In this document: piece by piece, positions 34,307-45,129 of the stretch
How positions within the stretch are numbered: the stretch's first letter is position 1
Layout of the letters: each line of letters starts with the position of its first letter
NCBI GenBank assembly: GCA_947493695.1
Contig: CANLSF010000002.1
Coordinates: 1,178,001-1,242,000 of the forward strand
Length of the DNA stretch: 64,000 bases
Source: an uncultured Kiloniellaceae bacterium
GTDB taxonomy: Bacteria > Pseudomonadota > Alphaproteobacteria > Kiloniellales > Kiloniellaceae
Direction: 5' to 3'
Position numbers and translations under genes: made by a program
The notes under the pieces: model-generated
What the model saw: only the letters and a program-made list of their open reading frames with translations
The model's database searches: none
What the model was told of the DNA's origin: nothing

Positions 34307-36073
34307 ATGAGTGAATTAATCGGTATCGGAATCACAGCAGGTCTCGCCCTGCTGGCCCTGATCACCATCGGTCTGATCTTTGCCCGGCTCTATGTCCGGG
34401 CCTCGAAAGAAGTTTCTTTCGTACGGACCGGTCTCAGCGGACAGAAGGTGGTCCTGAACGGCGGAACGCTCGTCTTTCCGGTCCTCCACGAAGTCATCCC
34501 GGTGAACATGAACACCCTGCGGCTTGAAGTTCAACGCTCGAACGAACAGGCGCTGATCACGCGGGACCGGATGCGCGTCGACGTACTTGCCGAGTTTTAT
34601 CTGCGCGTACAGCCGACTTCGGAATCCATCGCAGCGGCCGCCCAGACCCTGGGTCAGCGCACCATGCAGCCCGATGCCCTGAAAGACCTGATTGAAGGTA
34701 AATTCGTTGACGCCCTGCGCGCGGTGGCGGCGGAAATGACCATGGAAGAGTTGCACGAGCAGCGGGTCAGCTTTGTGCAAAAGGTGCAGAAAGCTGTTTC
34801 CGAAGATCTGCTGCAGAACGGTCTAGAACTTGAGTCGGTCTCCCTGACAGGTCTTGACCAGACCAAGAAGGAATTCTTCAATTCGGACAACGCCTTCGAT
34901 GCTGCCGGTCTGACCAAACTGACCGAAGAAATCGAAGCAAAACGTAAACGCCGCAACGATATCGAGCAGGACACACGCGTCCAGATCGAGCAGAAGAACC
35001 TGCAGACAGAACAGCAGCGTCTCGAAATCTCACGTGACACCGAATACGCCCGCCTGGAACAGGAGCGAGAGGTCTCGATCCGCAAGGCAACACAAGCCAG
35101 TGAGATCGCGCGTGAAGAAGCCGAGCGGGCACGTATTGCCGAAGAAGCCCGGATCGTCGCAGCGCAGGAAGTCGAGCTCGCCAGGATCAGCGCCGAACGC
35201 GAAACCGAGGAACGGCGCATCGAGAAAGAACGGACGATCCGCGAAAAAGACATCGACCGTGAAAAGACCGTTGAGGTCGCCAATCAGGACCGGACCATTG
35301 CGATCGCCGAGAAATCTCAGCAGCAGGCTGCCGCACAGGCGGAAGCAGACCGGGCCCGCGCTATCGCTGTGCAGGCGGAAGAGCAGGTCGTGACGGTGCG
35401 GGAGACTGAACGCTCGGAGCGCGACAAAGCCATTGAGCTGATCGAAGCCCGCAAGGAGGCGGAACGCAACGCCATCTCCGTCCAGGTCAAGGCCGAAGCC
35501 GAGAAGATGGCGGCGGAAGACGAGGCGGATTCCATCACGACCCTGGCGCAGGCGAGCGCCAGCAAGAGCCGCATCGAGGCCGAAGGTGATGCTGAAGCCG
35601 AGAAGCTCCGGGCGGAAGCAGCACGGCTGCGCTACGAGGTCGATGCCAAGGGCCGTATGTCGCTCAACGAAGCCGACAACCTGCTTTCTGAGGATATCGT
35701 TCAGATGAAGGTCCGCCTGGCGCTGATTGAACAGATGCGAGACATCATCCGTGAATCGGTCAAACCGATGGAGAATATCGACTCCATCAAGATCCTGCAG
35801 CTCGATGGTATGGCTGCCGGAGGACCGAACGGTGGCGCTGGCGCAGGTAGTGCCGGCGGCTCCGGCGGCGGCGGGGCCGACCAGATCGTTCAAAGCGCTC
35901 TGAAATACCGGGCGCAGGCTCCGCTCATCGACGGCCTGCTTAAGGAACTGGGTTTGGAAAACGGCGATTGGAGCAACATGACCGCCGCGCTCAATGAGCA
36001 ACTGAGCGCCAAGCCGGCGCAGATCCTGCCGGGCAAGGAAACGCCGCCAGAGGCTCCTGCACCGCAGGCCTGA
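34307..36073 (+). CDS. YqiK/flotillin-family SPFH protein
   Basis: A 588-residue flotillin. An N-terminal membrane segment (about 6-28) precedes the SPFH/band 7 domain (about 30-205; KEVSFVRTG, VVLNGGTLVFPVLHEV, VSLTGLDQTKKEFFN). A very long charged coiled coil with EA-rich repeats runs from about 205 to 480. A Gly/Ala linker (about 508-525) leads to a C-terminal helix. Flotillins scaffold ordered membrane patches. The gene closes the RHH-PspA-YqiJ-YqiK operon. Confidence 0.9.
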   Translation: MSELIGIGITAGLALLALITIGLIFARLYVRASKEVSFVRTGLSGQKVVLNGGTLVFPVLHEVIPVNMNTLRLEVQRSNEQALITRDRMRVDVLAEFYLRVQPTSESIAAAAQTLGQRTMQPDALKDLIEGKFVDALRAVAAEMTMEELHEQRVSFVQKVQKAVSEDLLQNGLELESVSLTGLDQTKKEFFNSDNAFDAAGLTKLTEEIEAKRKRRNDIEQDTRVQIEQKNLQTEQQRLEISRDTEYARLEQEREVSIRKATQASEIAREEAERARIAEEARIVAAQEVELARISAERETEERRIEKERTIREKDIDREKTVEVANQDRTIAIAEKSQQQAAAQAEADRARAIAVQAEEQVVTVRETERSERDKAIELIEARKEAERNAISVQVKAEAEKMAAEDEADSITTLAQASASKSRIEAEGDAEAEKLRAEAARLRYEVDAKGRMSLNEADNLLSEDIVQMKVRLALIEQMRDIIRESVKPMENIDSIKILQLDGMAAGGPNGGAGAGSAGGSGGGGADQIVQSALKYRAQAPLIDGLLKELGLENGDWSNMTAALNEQLSAKPAQILPGKETPPEAPAPQA

Positions 36074-36153
36074 TCTGCCAAAGGTGTAAAGCGAACGACC
36101 GCCGGTCATCTGGAAACAGGGGATCGGCGGTTAGCGTTTTGAGCTCAGGAACG

Positions 36154-36176
36154 AGCGGGCGGTCAGCCCGCTTTCT
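36154..36176. terminator. Terminator between the flotillin operon and the globin gene
   Basis: Stem AGCGGGC (36154-36160) / GCCCGCT (36166-36172) with loop GGTCA and a short T-run. It overlaps the 3' end of the convergent globin gene. A weaker GC stem (36099-36104 with 36125-36130) lies upstream. Confidence 0.55.
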
Positions 36177-36684
36177 CGCGCAGATCCAGGATACGCCCCG
36201 GGTTTACCGGGTCGAAGAACATGGTCAACTGCAGGCTTTCGCCAATACGCTCGGCACGGTCGATGAAGATCGCACTGACCTCGGGGACACAAAGATCACG
36301 GGCGGTCTCGCGAAAGAGGGTCAGCCAGCGCAGAAAGTGTTCCGGTTCCACACCCTTGAGGCGGCTGTGGACCGCATTGGGCTTACCCCGGTAGCGCCCC
36401 GTCATGCGGGTTACCGACGACCAGAAATCAAACATCTTGCCAAGATGCGGCTCCCAATCCTCCCCGATCTCGGCAGCGAAAACCGGCCCCAGCTCAGGGT
36501 CGGCTCGTACTTTTGTGTAGAAGCCGCGCACGAGTTGCTCGATCAGCTCTTCGGTAATGTCGGAATGCAGGGGTAGCCGAAGAGGCCGCGGAAATTCGGA
36601 ACGTGGATCCGGAATAGCATCCAGCTCGGTTGCAGCCTTTGAGACTGATTTAGTTGAACGCGGCGTATCCGTCATGGGCTTCAC
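36163..36684 (-). CDS. Group III truncated haemoglobin
   Basis: A 173-residue protein with a low-complexity N-terminus (1-40) and a globin domain of the TrHb3 class. Class signatures are LVRGFYTKVRADPELGPVF, IGEDWEPHLGKMFDFWSSV and GRYRGKPNAVH; the proximal His is expected in HFLRWLTLF. Group III globins bind oxygen or NO, with roles in NO detoxification or peroxide handling. It is a single gene, convergent with the flotillin operon. The upstream stretch to the amide operon is divergent and probably holds both promoters. Confidence 0.88.
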   Translation of the reverse strand: MKPMTDTPRSTKSVSKAATELDAIPDPRSEFPRPLRLPLHSDITEELIEQLVRGFYTKVRADPELGPVFAAEIGEDWEPHLGKMFDFWSSVTRMTGRYRGKPNAVHSRLKGVEPEHFLRWLTLFRETARDLCVPEVSAIFIDRAERIGESLQLTMFFDPVNPGRILDLREKAG

Positions 36685-36919
36685 TCAAAACAACAGGCGG
36701 GACGGTCGTGTGACTTCCTGAATGGTCATATATTGCCTCCACGAAGTAAAAGCAATATTTTTAATACATCTTATACCTCTCAATGTTCTGCTCTGCCCGA
36801 AATCGAGGCAGGAACGCTCTCAAAACAGGCAGAAAAGTGCGATTTTCAAACAAACGCTGCGCCCGATCGAGTCATCGACTACTTCAACGTGCAGACTGCC
36901 CGACACACTTCAGGCCGAT
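36685..36919. other. Non-coding interval upstream of the amide operon promoter
   Basis: About 235 AT-richer bases with no convincing gene. It must carry the leftward globin promoter; no clear operator was seen. Confidence 0.4.
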
Positions 36920-36947
36920 TTGACAACCGCATCGAAAGAGTTAAGCT
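36920..36947 (+). promoter_or_regulatory. Sigma-70-like promoter of the amide/peptide operon
   Basis: A perfect -35 TTGACA (36920-36925) is followed after 16 bases by TAAGCT (36942-36947). Transcription from about 36955 would give a leader of roughly 130 bases that contains the hairpins and terminator described next. Confidence 0.55.
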
Positions 36948-36988
36948 AATGGACATCGCACCTCACATTTTGTGAAGCGAAGACATCA

Positions 36989-37061
36989 TGCGGGAAAACC
37001 GCAATCGGCGACGAAGCCTCACAGTCAGTTCCATAGGGAATTCGGCGCGTGGGGCTTTTTT
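36989..37061 (+). promoter_or_regulatory. Leader RNA: two small hairpins and an intrinsic terminator (ANTAR-type antitermination)
   Basis: Hairpin 1 is TGCGG / CCGCA with loop GAAAA (36989-37003). Hairpin 2 is GGC / GCC with a six-base loop GACGAA (37007-37018). A terminator follows: AAGCCTCAC (37014-37022) pairs with GTGGGGCTT (37049-37057, one G-U pair) and runs into six Ts (37056-37061). The 3' arm of hairpin 2 shares bases with the 5' arm of the terminator, so the two structures exclude each other. This is the layout of ANTAR-controlled leaders. Hairpin 1 has a five-base rather than six-base loop, and loop 2 has G4 but not A1, so the fit to the consensus is partial. Confidence 0.65.
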
Positions 37062-37082
37062 CGTTTTCGCAGGAGGCTTTTT

Positions 37083-38264
37083 ATGCGCCGGGAGATTTCC
37101 CTCGGTCTGCTCTACTCGGTGACCGGAACCTATGGAGCCATGGGACGGGATTCGTTGGACGGCGCGCTGCTGGCGCTGGACGAGATCAACGGAGATGAAA
37201 CCTGTCCGATCCGCTTCAAGGTGATCTCCAAAGATCCCGGTGGCAACATCGACAGCTACCATCGTATGAGCGAGGAAATACTGCGCGAAGACGGCTGCCG
37301 GCATGTGGTGGGCACCATCACCTCGATCGGGCGGAAGGAAGTCATCCCGATCATAGAAAAGCACGACGCTCTCTTGTGGTACGCCCTGCCCTACGAGGGC
37401 TTCGAAGCCTGTGAGAACGTCATCTATACCGGGGCGGCCCCCAACCAGCACATCCTGCCGCTCTTCGCACATCTCATCCCCACCTATGGCAATCGCGTCT
37501 ACCTGACGGGGTCCAATTACATCTGGGGCTGGGAAACCAATCGGATCGCACGGGAACTGGTCCTCGCCACGGAAGGTGAAATTCTGGGCGAACGCTATCT
37601 GCCGATGGATGATTGCGACGTCGCGCGCATGATCGCTGAAATCGAGCAGAAGCGTCCGGATTTCATCCTCAATAACCTGATCGGAAGCTCCAGCTATGCC
37701 TTTCTGCAGGCCTACCACGCGCTGGGGAAAAGAGATTCCGACTTTCTGCCGGCGAAACGTCCGGTGGTCAGCTGCGACCTGACCGAGTGCGAGCTCTCCG
37801 ACATCGGCTTTGAGGCCGCTGCCGGTCATCTATGCTCAGCCGTTTACTTCGAAGGCGTCGACAACCCACTCAACACTCAATTCCGCGCCAAGGTCAGCGA
37901 AAAATTCGGCTCGGCCCGGCCTCTGTCGGCATTCCTGGTCGGGAGCTACGCAGCCATTCACATGCTGGCTGAAGCCATTGCGGACGCAGGCACCGACGAG
38001 ATTGAGCCGGTCAAGAAAGCGCTGTTCTCGAAGACTTTTGAGACGGCGCAAGGGCCGATCACCATCGATGCAAAAACCAACCACGCCGCACTGATTCCGC
38101 ATCTCGGGCGCATCAACGATCACGGCGGCTTCGACATCGTGCTCGCCGCCGAAGCGCCGGTGGCTGCCGACCCCTACCTGGTTGACTTCGATCCGCAGGT
38201 TTTTGCCGATCAGGTCGCCCGGGATACCGAGGCAGGCGCGCGCCACTTGAGGCTGGTGAAATGA
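37083..38264 (+). CDS. AmiC/UrtA-like amide sensor, receptor-family ligand-binding protein
   Basis: A 393-residue periplasmic-binding-fold protein without a signal peptide. It starts directly RREISLGLLYSVTGTYGAMGRD, a form typical of AmiC, the cytoplasmic amide sensor that holds AmiR inactive. Conserved blocks include WYALPYEGFEACENVIYTGAAPNQ and YIWGWETNRIARE. ATG 37083 has GGAGG six to seven bases upstream; a longer frame from 36972 would run through the leader structures. It overlaps the ANTAR gene by four bases, as in the amiC-amiR pair. Its ligand is presumably a short amide or a substrate of the importer. Confidence 0.85.
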   Translation: MRREISLGLLYSVTGTYGAMGRDSLDGALLALDEINGDETCPIRFKVISKDPGGNIDSYHRMSEEILREDGCRHVVGTITSIGRKEVIPIIEKHDALLWYALPYEGFEACENVIYTGAAPNQHILPLFAHLIPTYGNRVYLTGSNYIWGWETNRIARELVLATEGEILGERYLPMDDCDVARMIAEIEQKRPDFILNNLIGSSSYAFLQAYHALGKRDSDFLPAKRPVVSCDLTECELSDIGFEAAAGHLCSAVYFEGVDNPLNTQFRAKVSEKFGSARPLSAFLVGSYAAIHMLAEAIADAGTDEIEPVKKALFSKTFETAQGPITIDAKTNHAALIPHLGRINDHGGFDIVLAAEAPVAADPYLVDFDPQVFADQVARDTEAGARHLRLVK

Positions 38265-38881
38265 TCCGCTTCCGCACCCCGAACTTCCGAGGGCGCCATG
38301 CGGTCATCCTGCACCGCAAAAGCAACGGTACTGAGCAGCTCGCCCGGCAACTGGAGCGCCTTGGCATGACGGTGGAGATATGCTGGCCCGCCCTCCCGAC
38401 GGAAAACCTGACGGCGGACGTGATTTTCTTTGACGCTGACAACGGCTTTGACGGCCTCTTCCCCTGGTCGCCGGGCGAAGCACCGATGCCGCTGATCGCA
38501 CTGCTGGGTTCGGAACTCCCGGGCCGTCTCGAATGGGCATTGGCGCAGGGCATCGCATCGCACGTGGTCAAACCGGTGCAGTCAAGCGGTGTGTTCAGCG
38601 CGCTCGTGATCGCGGCCTCCAATTTCGACAGCGCAAAAGCGCAACGCGCAGAGCTCCAGGACCTCAAAGCCCGCCTGGGCCGCAGACCCGAAGTCATCAA
38701 GGCCGTGGTCAACCTCATGCAGCTTGGTTTGCTCGACGAGGATGCCGCCTTCGGCTGCCTGCGCTCGGCAGCCATGGATGAGCGCATCACGATCGAGGAA
38801 TTCTGCAGCCGCCTGGATGGCGATCGACTGAACCAGTTGATCCTCCATCAGGCACGCGGCAAGTGGCGCGTCGAGGAATGA
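38261..38881 (+). CDS. AmiR-like ANTAR antiterminator
   Basis: A 206-residue protein with a degenerate receiver-like domain (about 10-120; Asp-rich VIFFDADNG but no ordinary phospho-acceptor set), a coiled-coil linker (about 122-140) and a C-terminal ANTAR RNA-binding domain (about 140-195; RRPEVIKAVVNLMQLGLLDEDAAFGCLRSAAMD). AmiR binds leader RNA and prevents termination when released from AmiC. Coupled to the AmiC-like gene upstream and the permease downstream by overlaps. The likely target is the leader at 36989-37061. Confidence 0.87.
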   Translation: MIRFRTPNFRGRHAVILHRKSNGTEQLARQLERLGMTVEICWPALPTENLTADVIFFDADNGFDGLFPWSPGEAPMPLIALLGSELPGRLEWALAQGIASHVVKPVQSSGVFSALVIAASNFDSAKAQRAELQDLKARLGRRPEVIKAVVNLMQLGLLDEDAAFGCLRSAAMDERITIEEFCSRLDGDRLNQLILHQARGKWRVEE

Positions 38882-39726
38882 CCATTCTGGGAAAACTCAT
38901 ACGGCGAAAGCTCTCGCTGTTCGGCCTGCTGGTGATCTGCGGCACCGTTTTGGCGGCCCTGCTGGCCCCCTGGATCACGCCCTACGCACCGGACTATCAG
39001 CCCTTTGAGGGATTGACCATAGAAGGCGCACCGCTGCCGCCCAATGCCCAGTTCTGGCTGGGGACAGATCTGCTTGGCCGAGACCTCTTCTCCCGCTTGG
39101 TCTACGGAGCGCAAACCTCGCTCGTCATCGGTGTCGTCGCGAACGGCGTCTCCGTGATCATCGGTTCTCTGGTCGGAATCGTCGCGGGTTTCCTGCGCGG
39201 TGCGATCGGCGCGATTCTGATGCGTTTCACCGACCTGATGATGGCCTTTCCCGCTTTGTTGCTCGCCATCGTCCTCTCGGCAATCTTCAAGCCCAGTCTC
39301 TGGATCGTCGCCCTGGTGATCGCCATGGTGAACTGGGTTCAGGTCGCACGGATCATGTATTCTGAAACCGTCTCACTCTCCGAGCGCGACTTCGTGGAAG
39401 CCGAGCGCAGCATCGGTGCATCGCGGACGCGGATCCTGCTGCGCCATATCGCCCCACACCTGCTGTCATCCATCATCGTGTTCGGTACCCTCGGGATCTC
39501 TACGACCGTATTGCTTGAAGCAACCCTGAGCTACCTGGGTGTCGGCGTGCAGCCGCCGACCCCGAGCTGGGGCAACATTGTATTCGAGAACCAGACATGG
39601 TTTGCCACCGCACCCTGGCTGGTGTTCTTCCCCGGCATGGCCATTCTGACGCTGGCGCTCGCATTTAATCTGGTGGGCGATGCGTTGCGTGAAATCCTCG
39701 ATCCGACCATGAAGGGGAGGCACTGA
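38878..39726 (+). CDS. Peptide/nickel-type ABC transporter permease (DppC-like)
   Basis: A 282-residue membrane protein with an N-terminal oligopeptide-transport motif (APWITPYAPD), FWLGTDLLGRDLFSRLVYGAQTSL and six predicted membrane segments, ending in the typical PPTPSWGNIV and FNLVGDALREILDP. The EAA loop is FVEAERSIGASRTRILLRHIAPHL. ATG 38878 overlaps the ANTAR stop (ATGA) with GAGG just upstream; GTG 38863 is less likely. Confidence 0.9.
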   Translation: MTILGKLIRRKLSLFGLLVICGTVLAALLAPWITPYAPDYQPFEGLTIEGAPLPPNAQFWLGTDLLGRDLFSRLVYGAQTSLVIGVVANGVSVIIGSLVGIVAGFLRGAIGAILMRFTDLMMAFPALLLAIVLSAIFKPSLWIVALVIAMVNWVQVARIMYSETVSLSERDFVEAERSIGASRTRILLRHIAPHLLSSIIVFGTLGISTTVLLEATLSYLGVGVQPPTPSWGNIVFENQTWFATAPWLVFFPGMAILTLALAFNLVGDALREILDPTMKGRH

Positions 39727-40646
39727 TGCCCGCCTATCTCTTCCGACGGATTCTGGAAGCCGCTCTCATCCTGCTCGGCGTCTCGCTGGTTACATACATC
39801 CTGCTGTTCCTTTTGCCCGCAGATCCGGTACGTCAGATCGCCGGACGCAGCGCCACGGCGGAGACGGTCGAGAGCATCCGCCGTCAACTCGGTTTGGATC
39901 TGCCGTTTTACGAGCAGTACTGGCGTTACCTGACATCTCTCTTGCAGGGCGACCTCGGGCGCTCCTACATCCAGCGCAGTGAAGTTGCGGAACTCATCGC
40001 CGCACGCCTGCCGGCCAGTCTCCTGCTGATGGTCGCGGCGATCTGCGCTGAACTGGCAATGGGCCTGACCATGGGGATCGTCTCGGCAGTCCGGCGCAAC
40101 AGCTCGACGGACCAAAGCCTGATGGTGCTCTCCTTCGTCGGCGTTTCAGCGCCTCAGTTTGTGGTTGGCATCCTGCTGCTTTACGTCTTTGCCTATCAGC
40201 TCGGTTGGTTCCCGATCAGCGGTTACGGCACCTTCGGACACCTTGTGCTCCCGGCAATGACTCTCGGTTTTATGGGCGCAGGTTGGTACTCGCGCATGAT
40301 GCGCTCTTCCATGCTGAACGTACTGGGTCAGGATTTCATCCGGACGGCGCGGGCCAAAGGGCTGGGCAAAGCCCGGATACTTCTACGTCACACGGTTCCC
40401 AACGCCCTGCTGCCGATCATCGCCATGATCGGGATCGACATCGGCATCTTCATGAGCGGCATTGTGGTGGTGGAATCGGTGTTCGGTTGGCCGGGTATCG
40501 GTCAACTGGCCTGGCAGGCCATCCAGCGGGTCGACATCCCAATCATCATGGGTGTCACCCTGGTCGCCGCCTGCGCAATCGTCATAGGCAATTTGCTCGC
40601 CGATATCGTCGCGCTCTTTGTCGATCCAAGGATCAAACTGAAATAG
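39726..40646 (+). CDS. Peptide/nickel-type ABC transporter permease (DppB-like)
   Basis: A 306-residue membrane protein, DppB type: N-terminal RRILEAALILLGVSLVTYILLFLLPADPV, a periplasmic loop with LGLDLPFYEQYWRYL, and GDLGRSYIQRSEV. The core has five further segments and an EAA loop FIRTARAKGLGKARILLRHTVPNALLP. Start codon overlaps the DppC-like stop (TGATG). DppC is encoded before DppB here, the reverse of the usual order. Confidence 0.9.
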   Translation: MPAYLFRRILEAALILLGVSLVTYILLFLLPADPVRQIAGRSATAETVESIRRQLGLDLPFYEQYWRYLTSLLQGDLGRSYIQRSEVAELIAARLPASLLLMVAAICAELAMGLTMGIVSAVRRNSSTDQSLMVLSFVGVSAPQFVVGILLLYVFAYQLGWFPISGYGTFGHLVLPAMTLGFMGAGWYSRMMRSSMLNVLGQDFIRTARAKGLGKARILLRHTVPNALLPIIAMIGIDIGIFMSGIVVVESVFGWPGIGQLAWQAIQRVDIPIIMGVTLVAACAIVIGNLLADIVALFVDPRIKLK

Positions 40647-40721
40647 CAAAGCATTAAAAACCGGGGAATTTGGGAGGAAACGATTTCCCTTTGGACTTCA
40701 CTTCAACCAGGGAGACAGAAA

Positions 40722-42341
40722 ATGAAAAAATGGCTTCTCACCGGCGTCGCCAGCGCCGCAATCTTCGCAGCCGCAGGGGCCGGCGCCTCGGACATCAAGC
40801 AGGGCGGATCGATGATCGTCACCTACAAGGACGACGTTTCCACCCTAGATCCGGCCATCGGCTACGACTGGCAGAACTGGTCGATGATCAAATCGCTCTT
40901 CGACGGGCTCATGGACTACAAGCCGGGCACGACCGAACTGGTGCCGGATCTGGCAGAGAGTTTCGAGATCTCGGACGATGGCCTGGTCTATACCTTCACG
41001 CTCCGTCAGGGCGTGAAGTTCCATAACGGCCGGGAGATGACGGCAAAGGACGTCAAATACTCGCTCGATCGGGTCGCCAATCCCAAAACGCAAAGCCCCG
41101 GCGCCGGTTTCTTCGGCTCGATCAAGGGTTTCGACGAAGCTTCCAGCGGTTCTGCCGAGGGGCTCTCCGGTGTCGAAGCGGTGGACGACAATACCATCCG
41201 CGTCACGCTTGCGCGGCCCGACGCCACCTTCCTGCATGTCATGGCTCTAAACTTCGCCTCGGTGGTCCCCGAGGAATCCGTCGCTGAGCACGGCGCGGAT
41301 TTCGGCACCAATCCGGTCGGAACCGGCGCTTACAAGATGACCGATTGGACCCGTGGCCAGCATGTGATTTTCGAACGCAATGCCGACTACTATCAGGCAG
41401 GTTTGCCGAAACTCGACAAGATCACCTTTGAAGTCGGTCAGGAGCCGATTGTCGCTCTCCTGCGTCTTGAGCGCGGAGAAGTGGATATTGCCGGTGACGG
41501 CATTCCGCCGGCGAAGTTCCTGGAGACCATGAAGGATCCGAAATTCAAGGATCAGATCGTCGAGGGCAAACAACTCCACACCGGTTATGTCACCATGAAC
41601 GTCAAGATGAAGCCTTTCGACGACGTGCGGGTACGCAAGGCCGTGGCCATGGCGATCAACAAGGACCGTATCGTGCGTATCATCAATGGCCGCGCGGTCA
41701 CGGCCAACCAGCCTCTGCCGCCGTTGATGCCCGGTTATGACAGCGACTACAGCGGCCAGCCCTACGATGTTGCCGGTGCCAAGACGCTGATGGCTGACGC
41801 AGGCATGGCCGACGGCTTCACGACGGAGCTCTATGTCGCGAACACCGACCCGCAGCCACGCATCGCCCAGGCGATCCAGCAGGATCTGGCGGGGATCGGT
41901 ATCAAGGTGGAGCTCAGGTCCCTGGCCCAATCCAATGTGATCGCCGCAGGTGGTGAAGAAGATCAGGCCCCGATGATCTGGTCGGGCGGTATGGCCTGGA
42001 TTGCCGACTTCCCGGACCCCTCCAACTTCTACGGCCCGATCCTGGGCTGTGGCGGTGCGGTTCAGGGCGGCTGGAACTGGTCCTGGTATTGCAATGCGGA
42101 ACTGGATGAACGGGCCAAGAAGGCCGACGCCATGACCGATCCTTCCCAGGCTGACGCACGGATCGAGGAATGGAAAGCCATCTTCACGGCGATCCAGGAA
42201 GAAGCCCCCTGGGTGCCGATCTTCAACGAGCAACGCTTTACCATCCGCTCGGACAGACTGGACGGTCCCGATGGCATCTTCGTCGATCCGGTGCATATTC
42301 CGGTGCATTACGATCACGTCTTTGACAAGGGTGTTCAGTAA
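40722..42341 (+). CDS. ABC transporter substrate-binding protein, family 5
   Basis: A 539-residue family-5 solute-binding protein (DppA/OppA class). A Sec signal peptide covers about 1-23 (MKKWLLTGVASAAIFAAAGAGA). Conserved parts are LDPAIGYDWQNWSMIKSLFDGLMDY, VYTFTLRQGVKFHNGREMTAKDVKYSLDR and VRKAVAMAINKDRIV. Together with the two permeases and the double ATPase it makes a complete importer. The link to an amidase suggests it imports amides, peptides or amide-bearing compounds. GGGAG lies before ATG 40722. Confidence 0.9.
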   Translation: MKKWLLTGVASAAIFAAAGAGASDIKQGGSMIVTYKDDVSTLDPAIGYDWQNWSMIKSLFDGLMDYKPGTTELVPDLAESFEISDDGLVYTFTLRQGVKFHNGREMTAKDVKYSLDRVANPKTQSPGAGFFGSIKGFDEASSGSAEGLSGVEAVDDNTIRVTLARPDATFLHVMALNFASVVPEESVAEHGADFGTNPVGTGAYKMTDWTRGQHVIFERNADYYQAGLPKLDKITFEVGQEPIVALLRLERGEVDIAGDGIPPAKFLETMKDPKFKDQIVEGKQLHTGYVTMNVKMKPFDDVRVRKAVAMAINKDRIVRIINGRAVTANQPLPPLMPGYDSDYSGQPYDVAGAKTLMADAGMADGFTTELYVANTDPQPRIAQAIQQDLAGIGIKVELRSLAQSNVIAAGGEEDQAPMIWSGGMAWIADFPDPSNFYGPILGCGGAVQGGWNWSWYCNAELDERAKKADAMTDPSQADARIEEWKAIFTAIQEEAPWVPIFNEQRFTIRSDRLDGPDGIFVDPVHIPVHYDHVFDKGVQ

Positions 42342-42343
42342 TC

Positions 42344-43288
42344 ATGTGCGGGCCTAACGATTATACGATCCATGGCGCGCACCATCACTTCGGGTGGGAT
42401 CATTCGATCCCACCCGTCGAGACCGTCGCCCCGGGATCCACCGTCTTTTTCGAATGCCGCGACTCTTCGGCGGGACAACTCACCCCAGAGTCGACTGTTG
42501 CAGATGTAAGCACCCTCGATTTCGGCAAGATCAATCCGGTCACCGGTCCTATCTACATCGACGGCGCCGAACCGGGAGACGCGGTCAAGATCACCATCCG
42601 ACACTTCGAACCCTCCGGTTTCGGTTGGACCGCGAACATTCCGGGATTCGGCTTGCTGGCAGATCAATTCGAAGACCCCGCCCTGCATATCTGGAAATAC
42701 GACCCGGACAGCATGGCCCCCTCCCTCTACGGACCGGGCGGGAAAGTACCGCTGAAACCCTTTGCCGGGACCATCGGGCTGGCACCAGCGGAACCGGGGT
42801 TGCATTCAATCGTCCCGCCCCGGCGCGTGGGGGGCAATATGGACATCCGTGATCTCTCAGCCGGTTCGGAACTCTACCTGCCGGTCGAGGTCGCGGGAGC
42901 ACTCTTCTCCATTGGCGACACACACGCGGCGCAGGGGGACGGTGAAGTCTGCGGGACAGCCATCGAAAGCCCGATGAATGTCGCGGTGACACTGGATCTG
43001 GTCAAGGACGCCAAGCTGGCGATGCCGCGTTTCACAACACCTGGACCTGTGACCCGTCATCTGGATGAAAAAGGCTACGAAGTGACCACCGGAATCGGCG
43101 AAGATCTTTTCGCCGGGGCGCGTGCCGCCTTGAGTCAGATGGTCGATCTGCTGGCCGGGCGCTACAACATGGCGCCGGTCGAGGCCTATATGCTCTGCTC
43201 GGTCTGCGGCGATCTGCGGATCAGCGAAATCGTCGATCAGCCGAACTGGGTCGTGTCCTTCTACTTTCCGCGCATTGTGCTGGAGTAG
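42344..43288 (+). CDS. fmdA: Formamidase/acetamidase family amidase
   Basis: A 314-residue FmdA/AmdA-type amidase, which hydrolyses short aliphatic amides to acid and ammonia. Family blocks are HHHFGWDHSIPP (12-23), APGSTVFFECRDSS, GPIYIDGAEPGD, VGGNMDIRDL, LFSIGDTHAAQGDGEVCGTAIE and MLCSVCGDLRISEIVD. The histidines and acidic residues of GDxHAxQGDGE form the metal site. It starts three bases after the binding-protein stop, inside the importer operon. This places substrate cleavage with uptake and with AmiC-like sensing. Confidence 0.9.
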   Translation: MCGPNDYTIHGAHHHFGWDHSIPPVETVAPGSTVFFECRDSSAGQLTPESTVADVSTLDFGKINPVTGPIYIDGAEPGDAVKITIRHFEPSGFGWTANIPGFGLLADQFEDPALHIWKYDPDSMAPSLYGPGGKVPLKPFAGTIGLAPAEPGLHSIVPPRRVGGNMDIRDLSAGSELYLPVEVAGALFSIGDTHAAQGDGEVCGTAIESPMNVAVTLDLVKDAKLAMPRFTTPGPVTRHLDEKGYEVTTGIGEDLFAGARAALSQMVDLLAGRYNMAPVEAYMLCSVCGDLRISEIVDQPNWVVSFYFPRIVLE

Positions 43289-43297
43289 AAGAAGACC

Positions 43298-45088
<1,791 letters not shown>

Positions 45089-45129
45089 GGCGATCCCTAA
45101 CAGGAAATTCTGTGCTGGCAACTGCGAAT

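Noticed and set aside
36733-36975. 80-codon plus-strand frame upstream of the amide operon
   Set aside because: No ribosome binding site or motif, and it covers the promoter and the start of the leader region.
36972-37082. N-terminal extension of the AmiC-like gene
   Set aside because: These bases form the hairpins and terminator of the leader, and the strong GGAGG serves ATG 37083.
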